Source: an uncultured Roseburia sp. (GTDB taxonomy: Bacteria > Bacillota > Clostridia > Lachnospirales > Lachnospiraceae). From it: DNA of 29,487 bases. The DNA lies in assembly GCA_934307185.1 (NCBI GenBank), contig CAKRCJ010000002.1:1-29487 (forward strand). The letters are read 5' to 3'. Below the pieces are notes generated by a model. It was not told the DNA's origin. It saw nothing but the letters and a program-made list of their open reading frames with translations, and did not search any database. The translations under genes and the position numbers were made by a program. Numbering within the stretch: the stretch's first letter is position 1; each line of letters begins with the position of its first letter. This document shows, in pieces, positions 1-8,414 of the stretch.

Positions 1-812
1 TGGTAGTACAGCACAATATGACCGCAGCTAATGCGAACAGAATGTTAGGAATTACAACTGGCGCACAGGCAAAATCTTCAGAAAAGTTATCTTCTGGTTA
101 CAAAATTAACCGTGCAGCAGATGATGCAGCAGGATTAACAATTTCTGAGAAGATGAGAAGTCAGGTTCGTGGATTAAACAAAGCATCTGATAACGCAGAA
201 GATGGTGTATCTTTAATTCAGGTAGCTGAGGGTGCTTTAGGTGAAACTCATTCTATCTTACAGAGAATGAATGAACTGGCAACACAGGCAGCAAACGATA
301 CTAATACAACAGCAGATCGTACAGCAATCCAGAAAGAGGTTGATCAGTTAGCATCTGAAATCAGCAGAATTCGTTCTACAACACAGTTCAATACAATGAA
401 CTTATTAGATGGTAAATTTGCAACTAAAAATTTACAGGTTGGATCATTATGTGGACAGAAGATTACAGTCAGCATTGATGATATGAGTGCTACATCACTT
501 GGTGTTAATGAATTAAAAGTAACAAGCTTTACAGATGCAGGAGCTGCAATGAAGTCTGTTCAGAGCGCAATTAGTATGGTATCTGCACAGCGTTCTTACT
601 TAGGAGCATTACAGAACAGATTAGAGCATACAATTTCTAACTTGGATAACATCTCTGAGAATACTCAGTCAGCTGAATCACGTATCCGTGATACAGATAT
701 GGCAGACGAGATGGTTACATACAGCAAGAACAACATTCTTGCACAGGCAGGACAGTCTATGCTTGCACAGGCTAACCAGTCTACACAGGGCGTATTATCT
801 CTGTTACAGTAA
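1..812 (+). CDS. fliC: Flagellin (5' end cut by one base)
   Basis: Flagellin, the exported subunit that polymerises into the flagellar filament. The window opens inside the start codon: base 1-2 'tg' would complete an ATG whose A lies just upstream, giving an N-terminus MVVQHNM and a protein of about 270 residues. An internal ATG at 18 is not the real start. The N-terminal D0/D1 helix is classic (NRAADDAAGLTISEKMRSQV, then GLNKASDNAEDGVS), as is the C-terminal helix (IRDTDMADEMV...QANQSTQGVLSLLQ). The protein is compact, with only a short link between the two conserved halves, so D2/D3 domains are absent. It carries one cysteine (bases 450-452), unusual for a flagellin. A strong terminator follows. 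The neighbouring glycosylation genes suggest this protein, or a paralogue outside the window, is the glycan acceptor; that is inference. Confidence 0.97.
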   Translation, partial: VVQHNMTAANANRMLGITTGAQAKSSEKLSSGYKINRAADDAAGLTISEKMRSQVRGLNKASDNAEDGVSLIQVAEGALGETHSILQRMNELATQAANDTNTTADRTAIQKEVDQLASEISRIRSTTQFNTMNLLDGKFATKNLQVGSLCGQKITVSIDDMSATSLGVNELKVTSFTDAGAAMKSVQSAISMVSAQRSYLGALQNRLEHTISNLDNISENTQSAESRIRDTDMADEMVTYSKNNILAQAGQSMLAQANQSTQGVLSLLQ

Positions 813-825
813 TTATATGCAATTT

Positions 826-857
826 AAAAGCCGGCAGTTTTTACTGCCGGCTTTTTT
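826..857 (+). terminator. Intrinsic terminator of the flagellin gene
   Basis: A perfect 9-bp GC-rich stem (829-837 with 844-852, AGCCGGCAG/CTGCCGGCT) with a 6-base loop is followed by a run of six T (852-857) and preceded by A residues that can extend the stem. It lies 14 bases after the flagellin stop and would separate flagellin transcription from the genes that follow. Confidence 0.93.
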
Positions 858-872
858 CATAAAGGGAAAAGA

Positions 873-1208
873 ATGAAATTAGAGAATAGATATACAAAAA
901 AGCAGATGATAGAGAATATAAATGAGTGCATTTTAAAATTATATGAAAACGAAAGCAAAAAAGCAATGGAACAGGTCTTAGTTTTATTGGAACAGTTTCA
1001 GACAATGATTGAAAATTGTAATGAGGATGACAACTTAAGCGAAAAAAGAAAGGGACTTTCTTTTTTGCAGGAGCTTTTAGAACAATATAAATATGGAGAT
1101 ATTTTAGCGATTGCAGATTGTTTACAAAAAGATGCAAAACAGTTTATTCAAGAATATTACGGGACAAATCAGAAGGAGAATAGTGGCTTGGGGCATGAAT
1201 ATATTTGA
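873..1208 (+). CDS. Small helical protein between flagellin and Maf
   Basis: I do not recognise this 111-residue protein. It is predicted to be almost wholly alpha-helical, is rich in Glu, Lys and Gln, and has no signal peptide or membrane segment. Its middle holds a leucine-rich helix (LLEQFQTMIENC) and a later helix with the pattern YKYGDILAIADCLQKDAK. The start at 873 follows AAGGGA (862-867). The 3' end overlaps the start of the Maf-type glycosyltransferase gene, so the two are probably translationally coupled. Small helical proteins beside flagellin genes are often export chaperones of the FliS/FliT kind, but I see no diagnostic FliS or FliT motif. A partner of Maf or a flagellin chaperone is therefore only a hypothesis. 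Expression despite the flagellin terminator requires read-through or an unseen promoter. Confidence 0.75.
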   Translation: MKLENRYTKKQMIENINECILKLYENESKKAMEQVLVLLEQFQTMIENCNEDDNLSEKRKGLSFLQELLEQYKYGDILAIADCLQKDAKQFIQEYYGTNQKENSGLGHEYI

Positions 1209-3039
1209 GAATAATATAACAATTTTAGAAAAAAAATATCCTGAAATTGCTCGGAAGATAAAAGAGATGAATATGGAGTCTGCTACAGATCAGGTTCGGA
1301 TTCAAAGGGCGGAAGACGGAGAGAAAGTAATAGAATTATATTGTCGAAAACATTGGTGGAGATTAAACAGTAAAATATCCCCGAAAAGTGCAGCAGCTCA
1401 ATATGCAGAGAGATATGAGATACGAATGTATGGGGTGTATTTTGTATATGGAATTTCAGATGGAAAAAGTATTCGGTGTCTGTCAGAAAGATGTGATGAT
1501 ACGAATGTTATGGTTGTCTGGGAGCCAAATGTAGAAATACTGGCTGTAGCACTGCACAATTTTGATTTTGAAGATTTAATCGCAAATGATAATATTATAT
1601 TATGTGTTCCGGAAGCTGAAGATAATATTGATGATATTTTACAGAAAGTTGTAAGCTACTCAAATATGAAATTGATTGAGTTTTGTATCCTTCCAAATTA
1701 TGATGTGATATATACAAAACAATGCGAAAAGTTTATGCAAAGCTGTATTAATAAAATGCAGGATGAGATTGTGCATAAGAGTACAAGATTGGGGTTCAGT
1801 CGTATGATACCACAACATATGCTATTTCACATGAAAAACATGATTTCGCAGAGAAATATCATGCAGATTAGAGAGGCATTTTTGGAATATCCGGTAAAAG
1901 AGATACCAGCAATTATTGTATCTGCGGGTCCGTCTTTAGATAAAAATGTAAAAGAACTTCAAAAAGCTCAGGGAAAAGCATTTATTATTGTAGTTGACGC
2001 TGCATTAAGAACCGTTTTAAAGGCAGGAGTAAAACCGGATCTTGTATGTACGATAGACCCGGAATCACCGGAACGTTTTTTTGAAGGTCTGGATTTGAAG
2101 AATATTATATGGATGTATGGAAAGTGGACAAGACCATGGATTTTCCAGCAATACGGTGGAAAAATTTTTTATCAGGGGAATTATACAGGAATGTGGAATG
2201 CTATTTTGTCTGATGAGCTAGGGTATGAATTTCCGTCGGTGTTGACAGGTGGATCTGTTACCAGTGATGCATTTATGATAGCTGACTATATTGGATTCCA
2301 GAAAATTATTCTGGTAGGACAGGATATGGCATTTACCAATGGTATTTCACATACAAGTGGTATAGAGGGAGCTTTTGGAGATAATGACGAGTATATTGAC
2401 AGTAGATATCAGGTCTATGTAGAAGGAATTGATGGACAAAAATTAAAAACAGACTTTCAGATGTGGCGCTATAAAGAGTGGTTTGAAAAAATTATAGAGA
2501 AAAATGAAGGTAGGTTTAGAGTCATTAATGCAACGGAAGGTGGGGCTCTCATAAAGGGGACAATTAACCAGAGATTGAGAGAAACCATTAGTTCTGAATG
2601 TAAAATAGAATTTGATGGATATAAAATATTAAATCAGATTGAACCGGCATTTACGTTGCAACAGCAGGAAAAATTAGAAAATAAATTATCAGAATTAAAA
2701 CAGGAAGCATCGGAACTGAAAAATATATTAAAACAGAATATAGAGAATCAAAATGAATTAATTGAGCATTTGGAACAAAATAATCAGAATGAAGCATGGA
2801 TTGCAGACAAATTAAGAACTGTAATGGAACAAAATGCAAAAATAGAACAGTCACTAATCATGGAATTCCTTACTTATTATGCACAAAAGGAAGAATATGA
2901 AGTGGGTGATGAAATATACGCAGATGAAAATATGAGCATTCCGGATATGATTAGAAAAAGCGTATATTTGCAAAATGGATATTTAAAGGGTGTGGAAATG
3001 TTGCAGGAGGACATGGATGAATATGCATTAAAAAGTTAG
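1195..3039 (+). CDS. maf: Maf-type (DUF115/MptE-like) flagellin glycosyltransferase
   Basis: A 614-residue member of the motility-associated factor family, cytoplasmic enzymes that transfer nonulosonic acids from the CMP-sugar to Ser/Thr of flagellin before export. The DUF115 (MAF_flag10) core is visible: IIVSAGPSLDKN (S243-GPSLD), then a hydrophobic strand and VVDAALR, KPDLVCTIDPE (D288), GGSVTSDAF (352-360) and IILVGQDMAF. From about residue 486 to 552 there is a long Gln/Glu/Leu-rich coiled coil. The ATG at 1195 overlaps the preceding gene by 14 bases. A GTG at 1183 in the same frame is nearer to AAGGAG (1173-1178) and may be the true start, adding VAWG. The family name comes from weak likeness to archaeal MptE; a pterin role is unlikely beside flagellin and pse genes. 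Confidence 0.92.
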   Translation: MNIFENNITILEKKYPEIARKIKEMNMESATDQVRIQRAEDGEKVIELYCRKHWWRLNSKISPKSAAAQYAERYEIRMYGVYFVYGISDGKSIRCLSERCDDTNVMVVWEPNVEILAVALHNFDFEDLIANDNIILCVPEAEDNIDDILQKVVSYSNMKLIEFCILPNYDVIYTKQCEKFMQSCINKMQDEIVHKSTRLGFSRMIPQHMLFHMKNMISQRNIMQIREAFLEYPVKEIPAIIVSAGPSLDKNVKELQKAQGKAFIIVVDAALRTVLKAGVKPDLVCTIDPESPERFFEGLDLKNIIWMYGKWTRPWIFQQYGGKIFYQGNYTGMWNAILSDELGYEFPSVLTGGSVTSDAFMIADYIGFQKIILVGQDMAFTNGISHTSGIEGAFGDNDEYIDSRYQVYVEGIDGQKLKTDFQMWRYKEWFEKIIEKNEGRFRVINATEGGALIKGTINQRLRETISSECKIEFDGYKILNQIEPAFTLQQQEKLENKLSELKQEASELKNILKQNIENQNELIEHLEQNNQNEAWIADKLRTVMEQNAKIEQSLIMEFLTYYAQKEEYEVGDEIYADENMSIPDMIRKSVYLQNGYLKGVEMLQEDMDEYALKS

Positions 3040-3058
3040 CATTGCTAACTTTTTAATG
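3026..3058. terminator. Shared bidirectional terminator between convergent genes
   Basis: A perfect 15-bp inverted repeat (3026-3040 with 3044-3058) with a 3-base loop ATT. The A5/T5 tracts inside the stem give a T run at the end on either strand. Both converging genes end inside it: the plus stop is 3037-3039 and the minus stop is the complement of 3045-3047, so each arm encodes Leu-Lys-Ser-stop. Confidence 0.88.
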
Positions 3059-4208
3059 TATTCAAAATAGTTTTAACACGATGCGAAAAAGTGTGATAAT
3101 CCTGCATTTTTCCAAAAGCATTTTTGGCAATCTGAGTACGTTCGCAGTCGTGATGCAAATAATAGCGAATTTTTAAAATAAAATCTTCTTTATCTTCATA
3201 ATAAATAAAATCTTCATTCGGAGAAAAATAATCCCAGAAATCACTTTGATAATTTGTAAGTAAAAATCCACCACTGCCCATAATGTCCATGCAACGGAGC
3301 GGGATACCGGACTGGATGCTTTTTAATGTAATATTTAGGTTAATAAGGCTGTTTTTAAAAACAAGTGGCATAATGGAGTACCAGTCAATAGGACCAACAT
3401 ATTGAGCATTAGGTATATCTTTAGGACGATTATGTGTGTACAGTTTTAACTGGAATTGCTCTGAAGCGGATTTTAATAAAGAAATCCTTTCATTACTTGT
3501 AATTTTTCTGCAAAGAAAATAATTGGCATATACATATGCTGCACTTTCGGTGCCATCTGGTAATGGTGTATAGGGAAGCGCTTTTTGCATGTCATCTAAA
3601 ATAGGCTGAGTAAGAAGTTCTTCGAGAAAAAAAGAACCGTATACCTGTTGTTGTGCAGCCATAATCGCATTTAAGTAACCTCTTGTATAATCACTTATGG
3701 ACGTAAGACGTTCAAAAAAATTATGTTCCTCGTTATATAGGGAACCGACAAAAGAAAGCTCGGAAGAAAGTTTAGAACATAGTTCAGGTGGGCAGGTAAG
3801 TTTGGAAAGTCGTTGTACATTAGCTGCCAGAGGAAGATAGAATACAGTTTGAATACCTGCATTTTTAAAAGTATAATAGGTCACTTTGTCAAACAAAAAT
3901 ACATAATTGCATGAGTTAATAAGACTGCAGGAGTACAGTGAAGTCAATGGACAGTCATAAACATAGGAAACATAAGGTATCCCATATTTTTGACAACAGT
4001 TTGACAAAATCGGAAAATAATTAAAGGAGAAAACAAAACTGTAGTGGTCAGATTCAACAAACTTAAAAAAATCAGATTCAAAGGATGCGTTTACACGGTC
4101 CTGATAGGAGGGGTGAGAAAATAAGTCACATTGAATTTCATTTTCTTCAAAAGCATCAATCATGTCCTGCTTGGCAAATGCGGGTGTATCTAAAAAAATA
4201 ATTTTCAT
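3045..4208 (-). CDS. CgeB-like glycosyltransferase (GT-B, DUF3880/Glyco_trans_1_2)
   Basis: A 387-residue cytoplasmic glycosyltransferase of the CgeB/spore-maturation type. The C-terminal nucleotide-sugar half shows LINLNITLKS, then GIPLRCMDIMGSGGFLLTNY (from residue 301), an acidic FIYYEDKEDF stretch and the closing helix pattern RTQIAKNAFGKM...YHTFSHRV. The N-terminal half has the DUF3880-type DHYSFVFSFNYFP and YVYDCPL segments. Donor and acceptor cannot be read from sequence. It starts 10 bases after the stop of its upstream paralogue, with an AAAGGA site inside that gene's end, so the two form a minus-strand operon. Its stop lies in the shared terminator with maf. Extension of the flagellin glycan is the likely role by context. 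Confidence 0.88.
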   Translation of the reverse strand: MKIIFLDTPAFAKQDMIDAFEENEIQCDLFSHPSYQDRVNASFESDFFKFVESDHYSFVFSFNYFPILSNCCQKYGIPYVSYVYDCPLTSLYSCSLINSCNYVFLFDKVTYYTFKNAGIQTVFYLPLAANVQRLSKLTCPPELCSKLSSELSFVGSLYNEEHNFFERLTSISDYTRGYLNAIMAAQQQVYGSFFLEELLTQPILDDMQKALPYTPLPDGTESAAYVYANYFLCRKITSNERISLLKSASEQFQLKLYTHNRPKDIPNAQYVGPIDWYSIMPLVFKNSLINLNITLKSIQSGIPLRCMDIMGSGGFLLTNYQSDFWDYFSPNEDFIYYEDKEDFILKIRYYLHHDCERTQIAKNAFGKMQDYHTFSHRVKTILNTLKS

Positions 4209-4218
4209 AGTTTATGGG

Positions 4219-5403
4219 TTATCCTTTCGTGTATCCATAGGCTAGTGTAAGCATTTCTAACAGCCTTTGGGAATAGGTATGTTTTTTCGTTATTGTATCG
4301 AATCCGTTTTGGGCTATTTCAGTACGTTCTTTATCATGTTCTAAATAATATTCGGCTTTTTTTAACAAATCTTCTTCATCGGTGTAATAAACAATATCAT
4401 AGCCGGGAGTAAAATAATCGGTTAGTTCAGGCTGATAGTTTGTCAGTAAAAAACCGCCACATCCTAATATGTCAAATATTCGTAAAGGAAGACCATTCCG
4501 TATGGCTTTGGCAGTTATGTTTAAGTTGATTTTACTGTGATGAAAAACAAGTGGCATTTCAGTAAGGGTTTTAACAGTGCCACAGTTTTTGACAGGCAGG
4601 CCGGTTGTATCACTTGCAGTATATAAATTAACTGGAAAATGTGCGCCCAATAATTTCATGGTTGAAATCCGTTCTATGGCAGAAACAATGGGGTCAAGAA
4701 GAAATTGTGCATAGGAAGAACGGGCGTTTTCTGGTGTTGCACCTTCGAAGTCACATTGATTTTCTGCGATAGTACTCAGTTCGCTTACAATAGAATCAGA
4801 TAAAAGAGATTCTAAAAAATGATAGCCATAAACTTTGGATTGAGCAGTCATAATGCTAAAAAGATAACCTTGCAGGTAATCTGACAAATGCCCTAACTTG
4901 TTGTAGTCACATTTTTCGGTGTATAAAGAACCGACAAAAGAGATTTCATTTGAAAACCTTTCTTTAGCAGATGTACTGGCAGGATGGATGACAGATGACC
5001 ACCGGGTAGGATTACTTGCAAGGGGAAGGTGAAAAATACAATCCGGATTATAAGGGGAAAAAGTATTATATTGTGCACTGTCAAAAAGAAAAATACGATT
5101 CCATTCATTATAAATTGCTGGAGAGTATAATTCTGCTACAGGGCTGTCAACCGTCCAGCAGAGGTATCTTATTTTAAAAATATTGCAAACCTCTGAAATA
5201 AAGGGATAAAAATTGATACTGAACACAAAATCATAGGTATGCAAAAAAAGGGTATCGGACAAAAGTGATACGCCCTCGGAAGGAGTAAAATTTTTATTAT
5301 AAATTTCAATTGTAATTTCGTCCACAGTGTTACCTAATTGTTTAAAGGCATCAATGATATCTGGCTCACAAATGCTGCCGTAACGGTAAAAAAGTATGTT
5401 CAT
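4219..5403 (-). CDS. CgeB-like glycosyltransferase, paralogue
   Basis: A 394-residue paralogue of the downstream gene, with the same order of motifs: FVFSINFYPF and YLCWTVDSP in the N-terminal half, then INLNITAKAI, GLPLRIFDILGCGGFLLTNY (from residue 304), DIVYYTDEEDL and the terminal helix RTEIAQNGFDTI...HTYSQRL. The protein is soluble with no signal peptide. The start is supported by AAGGGG a short distance upstream. It is the first gene of a two-gene minus operon read from a candidate promoter at 5445-5474. The pair probably adds consecutive sugars to a flagellin glycan, or decorates different sites; substrate unknown. Confidence 0.88.
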   Translation of the reverse strand: MNILFYRYGSICEPDIIDAFKQLGNTVDEITIEIYNKNFTPSEGVSLLSDTLFLHTYDFVFSINFYPFISEVCNIFKIRYLCWTVDSPVAELYSPAIYNEWNRIFLFDSAQYNTFSPYNPDCIFHLPLASNPTRWSSVIHPASTSAKERFSNEISFVGSLYTEKCDYNKLGHLSDYLQGYLFSIMTAQSKVYGYHFLESLLSDSIVSELSTIAENQCDFEGATPENARSSYAQFLLDPIVSAIERISTMKLLGAHFPVNLYTASDTTGLPVKNCGTVKTLTEMPLVFHHSKINLNITAKAIRNGLPLRIFDILGCGGFLLTNYQPELTDYFTPGYDIVYYTDEEDLLKKAEYYLEHDKERTEIAQNGFDTITKKHTYSQRLLEMLTLAYGYTKG

Positions 5404-5425
5404 TCCCGGAAATCCCCTTGTATAA

Positions 5426-5454
5426 TTGCTATTTATATGCCGTTATTATATACT
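5426..5454 (+). promoter_or_regulatory. Candidate sigma-A promoter for the pseB operon
   Basis: TTGCTA (5426-5431), 17-base spacer, TATACT (5449-5454). The leader to pseB would be about 137 bases. The -10 box shares bases with the -10 of the opposite promoter, so the two should compete for polymerase. Confidence 0.5.
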
Positions 5455-5474
5455 AATTTGTGGGCATCTTACAA
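5445..5474 (-). promoter_or_regulatory. Candidate sigma-A promoter for the minus-strand glycosyltransferase pair
   Basis: On the minus strand: -35 TTGTAA (complement of 5469-5474), 18-base spacer, -10 TATAAT (complement of 5445-5450). This gives a leader of about 35 bases before the ATG at 5403. The -10 overlaps that of the opposing pseB promoter. Confidence 0.6.
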
Positions 5475-5597
5475 GCCAATATAAAAGGGAATACAGGTAA
5501 AGTTGAAAATAGAGGTTATGAGAATGCACTAAAAGTTCGATATAAATATAGAGTATATAGCAGCAGGATGCTGCAGAGTAAAGCAGGAGGCTTATTT

Positions 5598-6590
5598 ATG
5601 TTAAACGGCAAGACAATATTAGTCACCGGTGGAACCGGTTCTTTTGGCAATCAATTCATTACATATGTTCTAGAACATTATGAACCAAAAAAAATCATTG
5701 TATATTCCAGAGATGAATACAAACAATTTATAATGGCAAATAAATTTAAACAATATAAAGACAAATTACGTTTTTTTATCGGTGATGTAAGAGATAAAGA
5801 AAGACTTTATCGTGCATTTGACGGTGTAGATTATGTAGTACATGCAGCGGCTTTAAAGCAGGTGCCGGCATGTGAGTACAACCCGATGGAAGCTGTTAAG
5901 ACTAATATCAATGGTGCGATGAACATTGTTGACGCAGCACTTGATTGTGGGGTAAAGAGAGTGGTTGCTTTATCAACAGATAAGGCTGTAAATCCGATTA
6001 ATTTATATGGAGGTACAAAATTAGTTTCAGATAAGCTCTTTATTGCTGCTAATGCATATGCCGGGGCAAAGGATGTATGCTTTTCAATTGTTCGATATGG
6101 CAATGTAGCCGGAAGCCGTGGTTCGGTTATTCCATTCTTCAGAAATATTGTTGAAAATGGTGGTAAAGAACTTCCGATTACAGATTATAGAATGACACGT
6201 TTTTGGATTAGCCTTGACGAAGGTGTGCAGTTGGTAATAAAAGCTTTATCAGAGGCAAAAGGTGGAGAAACATTTATTTCTAAAATACCATCTTTTAAAA
6301 TAACTGATTTGGCACAGGCAATTTTGCCAGGATGTGAAATGCCGGAAGTAGGCATTCGTGAAGGTGAAAAGCTGCATGAGATTATGGTTACAAGAGAAGA
6401 TTCTATGATGACATATGAATATGAGAAACATTTTATTGTTTATCCACATTTTGACTGGTGGGATGATTCCAAAATTCAGCCGGGTGGGAAAAAGGTTGAA
6501 GCTGGATTTGAGTATAGTTCAGGAAAAAATACAGAATGGTTATCCATAGAAGACATCGCAGAAAGATTAGAAAATGTCAGAGAACATTAG
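5598..6590 (+). CDS. pseB: UDP-GlcNAc 4,6-dehydratase (inverting), PseB
   Basis: First enzyme of pseudaminic acid synthesis: it removes water from UDP-GlcNAc and inverts C5, giving UDP-2-acetamido-2,6-dideoxy-beta-L-arabino-hexos-4-ulose. The 330-residue soluble short-chain dehydrogenase has the NADP-binding TGGTGSFG (10-17), the catalytic STDKA triad region (D128, K129) and YGGTK (Y137, K141), which align with the H. pylori FlaA1/PseB pattern. The length matches single-domain PseB, not the long membrane-bound CapD type. The ATG at 5598 follows AGGAGG by 7 bases; the frame is open upstream to 5460 but has no comparable ribosome site. It begins an apparent operon with pseA, hisH, hisF and a glycosyltransferase. 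PseC, its usual direct neighbour, is 22 kb away. Confidence 0.94.
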   Translation: MLNGKTILVTGGTGSFGNQFITYVLEHYEPKKIIVYSRDEYKQFIMANKFKQYKDKLRFFIGDVRDKERLYRAFDGVDYVVHAAALKQVPACEYNPMEAVKTNINGAMNIVDAALDCGVKRVVALSTDKAVNPINLYGGTKLVSDKLFIAANAYAGAKDVCFSIVRYGNVAGSRGSVIPFFRNIVENGGKELPITDYRMTRFWISLDEGVQLVIKALSEAKGGETFISKIPSFKITDLAQAILPGCEMPEVGIREGEKLHEIMVTREDSMMTYEYEKHFIVYPHFDWWDDSKIQPGGKKVEAGFEYSSGKNTEWLSIEDIAERLENVREH

Positions 6591-6619
6591 CAGGCGAGAA
6601 ATACGGAGGATATTTAGTT

Positions 6620-7783
6620 ATGATACAATATTGCAAACGCTGCTGTTTACCGAGCACAAAGCCGCACTTATCATTTGATGAGGAGGGAATTTGTAATGCA
6701 TGCAGAAATTATGAGAATAGAAAAAATGTAGACTGGGATGAGCGGAAAAAGGAATTAATGGAAATATTAGACAGATATAAGTCTAAAGATGGAAGCAACT
6801 GGGATTGTATTATACCGGTAAGTGGAGGTAAGGATAGTACATATCAGGTTGTTACAATGCTTGAGTTGGGAATGAACCCATTATGTGTAACAGCTACTAC
6901 CTGTGATTTGACAGAAATCGGAAGAAGAAATATAGAAAATATTAAAAAAATGGGTGTCGATTACATTGAGATTACAACAAACCGGGTGGTTCGTGCAAAA
7001 CTTAATCGTATTGGACTTATGGAAGTTGGAGATATTTCCTGGCCGGAGCATGTAAGTATTTTTACAGTTCCGGTACGTGTAGCGGTCAATTTTAATGTTC
7101 CATTGATTATCTGGGGAGAAAATTCCCAAAATGAGTATGGTGGTCCGGCTGCAGCAGTTGAAAATAATGTTTTAGACCGTAGATGGCTGGAAGAATTTGG
7201 TGGAATGCTTGGACTGCGTGTAAATGACCTTATAGGGCAGGAAGGAATTACGAAAAAAGATTTAATTCCATTTACTTATCCGACAGATGAAGAATTAAAG
7301 CGTGTTGGTGTGACCGGAATTTTCCTTGGATATTATATTCCATGGGAGGGACTGAATAATGTTCTTGTTGCAAAGGCGCACGGTTTTGAAAGCTGGGGAA
7401 AAGTAGTAGAAGGTGATTATGATGATTATGAAAATCTTGATAATTATCAGGCAGGAATTCATGAGTATTTTAAGTATTTAAAATTTGGTTTTGGACGTTG
7501 TACAGATCAGGCATCTATGCATATAAGAAGAGGACGAATATCAAGAGAAGAGGCCATGAGAGTAATAAAAGAACGTGACGGGGCGTTCAGATGGACATAT
7601 CTTGATAAAAAACTGGAAGATATTTTAGCACCATTAGATATTACTGTTGATGAGTTTATAAAAATTTGTGATGAGTTTACAAATAAAAAGTTATTTGTAA
7701 CTGATAAAAATGGCAAATTAGTAAAAGATAAAAAAGGCAATTTGACAAAGATTAATTATGATAATGTAGATGAGGGTAATTAA
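6620..7783 (+). CDS. pseA: N-acetyl sugar amidotransferase, PseA/WbpG family
   Basis: Converts an N-acetyl group on a nonulosonic acid (or precursor) to an acetamidino group, using ATP to activate the amide and ammonia as nitrogen donor. The 387-residue protein starts with a cysteine cluster typical of the family (C5, C8, C9, then C25-N-A-C28), probably a metal site, followed by the PP-loop ATP pyrophosphatase motif SGGKDS (68-73). The ATG at 6620 is set by GGAGGA (6605-6610). It is followed at 2 bases by hisH and then hisF, the same trio as in Pseudomonas WbpG-HisH-HisF and Campylobacter Cj1316c-Cj1315c-Cj1314c. With the pse genes here the expected product is Pse5Ac7Am, but a position-specific claim is inference. 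Confidence 0.92.
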   Translation: MIQYCKRCCLPSTKPHLSFDEEGICNACRNYENRKNVDWDERKKELMEILDRYKSKDGSNWDCIIPVSGGKDSTYQVVTMLELGMNPLCVTATTCDLTEIGRRNIENIKKMGVDYIEITTNRVVRAKLNRIGLMEVGDISWPEHVSIFTVPVRVAVNFNVPLIIWGENSQNEYGGPAAAVENNVLDRRWLEEFGGMLGLRVNDLIGQEGITKKDLIPFTYPTDEELKRVGVTGIFLGYYIPWEGLNNVLVAKAHGFESWGKVVEGDYDDYENLDNYQAGIHEYFKYLKFGFGRCTDQASMHIRRGRISREEAMRVIKERDGAFRWTYLDKKLEDILAPLDITVDEFIKICDEFTNKKLFVTDKNGKLVKDKKGNLTKINYDNVDEGN

Positions 7784-7785
7784 TA

Positions 7786-8400
7786 ATGGAGACAGCAATT
7801 ATCGATTATGGAATGGGAAATCTTCTGTCAGTACAGCGTGCTTTTGAAAAGTGCGGGTCGGATGCTGTTATTATTGATAATCCATTGGAACTCCGGGAGG
7901 CCGAGCATATCGTGCTTCCCGGAGTTGGTGCATTTCCGGATGCAATGGATAATCTGAACAAGAATGGATGGATAGAAGAATTAAATCATGCAGTGAGAAA
8001 AAAAGAAATTCCGTTGTTAGGTATATGCCTTGGTATGCAGCTTCTGGCGGAAAAAGGTTATGAAGTACGGGAGTGCAATGGTTTAGGATATATAGAAGGA
8101 GAAATTGTTCGATTTATACCATCAGAAATGAAGGAGAGAATACCACATGTTGGATGGAATAATATTGAAAAAAATTTAGAGATACCATTATTAGATGGAA
8201 TACCAGACAATACAAATTTCTATTTTGTACATAGCTACTATTTCAAAGCATTACGAGAAGAAAATATAGCGGCGGTAACACCTTATTGTGGAGAGTTTCC
8301 TTCTATAGTTGTGAAAGATAATATTGTGGGAACACAGTTTCATCCTGAAAAAAGTCAGAAAGCCGGTTTTAAAGTAATAAAAAATTTTCTCAGGATGTAA
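7786..8400 (+). CDS. hisH: HisH-like glutamine amidotransferase serving PseA
   Basis: Class I glutaminase subunit that releases ammonia from glutamine. The 204-residue protein has the nucleophile elbow GICLGMQ (C81), the oxyanion region LPGVGAF, and the His-Glu pair in TQFHPEKS (H186, E188), so the glutaminase triad is intact. It lies 2 bases after pseA and 14 before the hisF-like gene. No other histidine genes are present, so the pair is most likely dedicated to the sugar amidination step and not to histidine synthesis. Glutaminase activity presumably depends on complex formation with HisF, as in the histidine pathway enzyme. Confidence 0.92.
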   Translation: METAIIDYGMGNLLSVQRAFEKCGSDAVIIDNPLELREAEHIVLPGVGAFPDAMDNLNKNGWIEELNHAVRKKEIPLLGICLGMQLLAEKGYEVRECNGLGYIEGEIVRFIPSEMKERIPHVGWNNIEKNLEIPLLDGIPDNTNFYFVHSYYFKALREENIAAVTPYCGEFPSIVVKDNIVGTQFHPEKSQKAGFKVIKNFLRM

Positions 8401-8414
8401 TGAAAGGATAAGAA

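Noticed and set aside
1195..3039. Annotation of the DUF115 protein as a pterin pyrophosphokinase (MptE)
   Set aside because: Length, C-terminal coiled coil and position beside flagellin and pse genes fit the Maf flagellin glycosyltransferase family.
5439..5446. GCCGTTAT as a sigma-D -10 for pseB
   Set aside because: One mismatch in the core and no TAAA at the right distance; the sigma-A-like boxes fit better.
5460..5597. N-terminal extension of PseB
   Set aside because: The frame is open, but the added residues are not dehydrogenase-like, and the ATG at 5598 has AGGAGG at ideal spacing.
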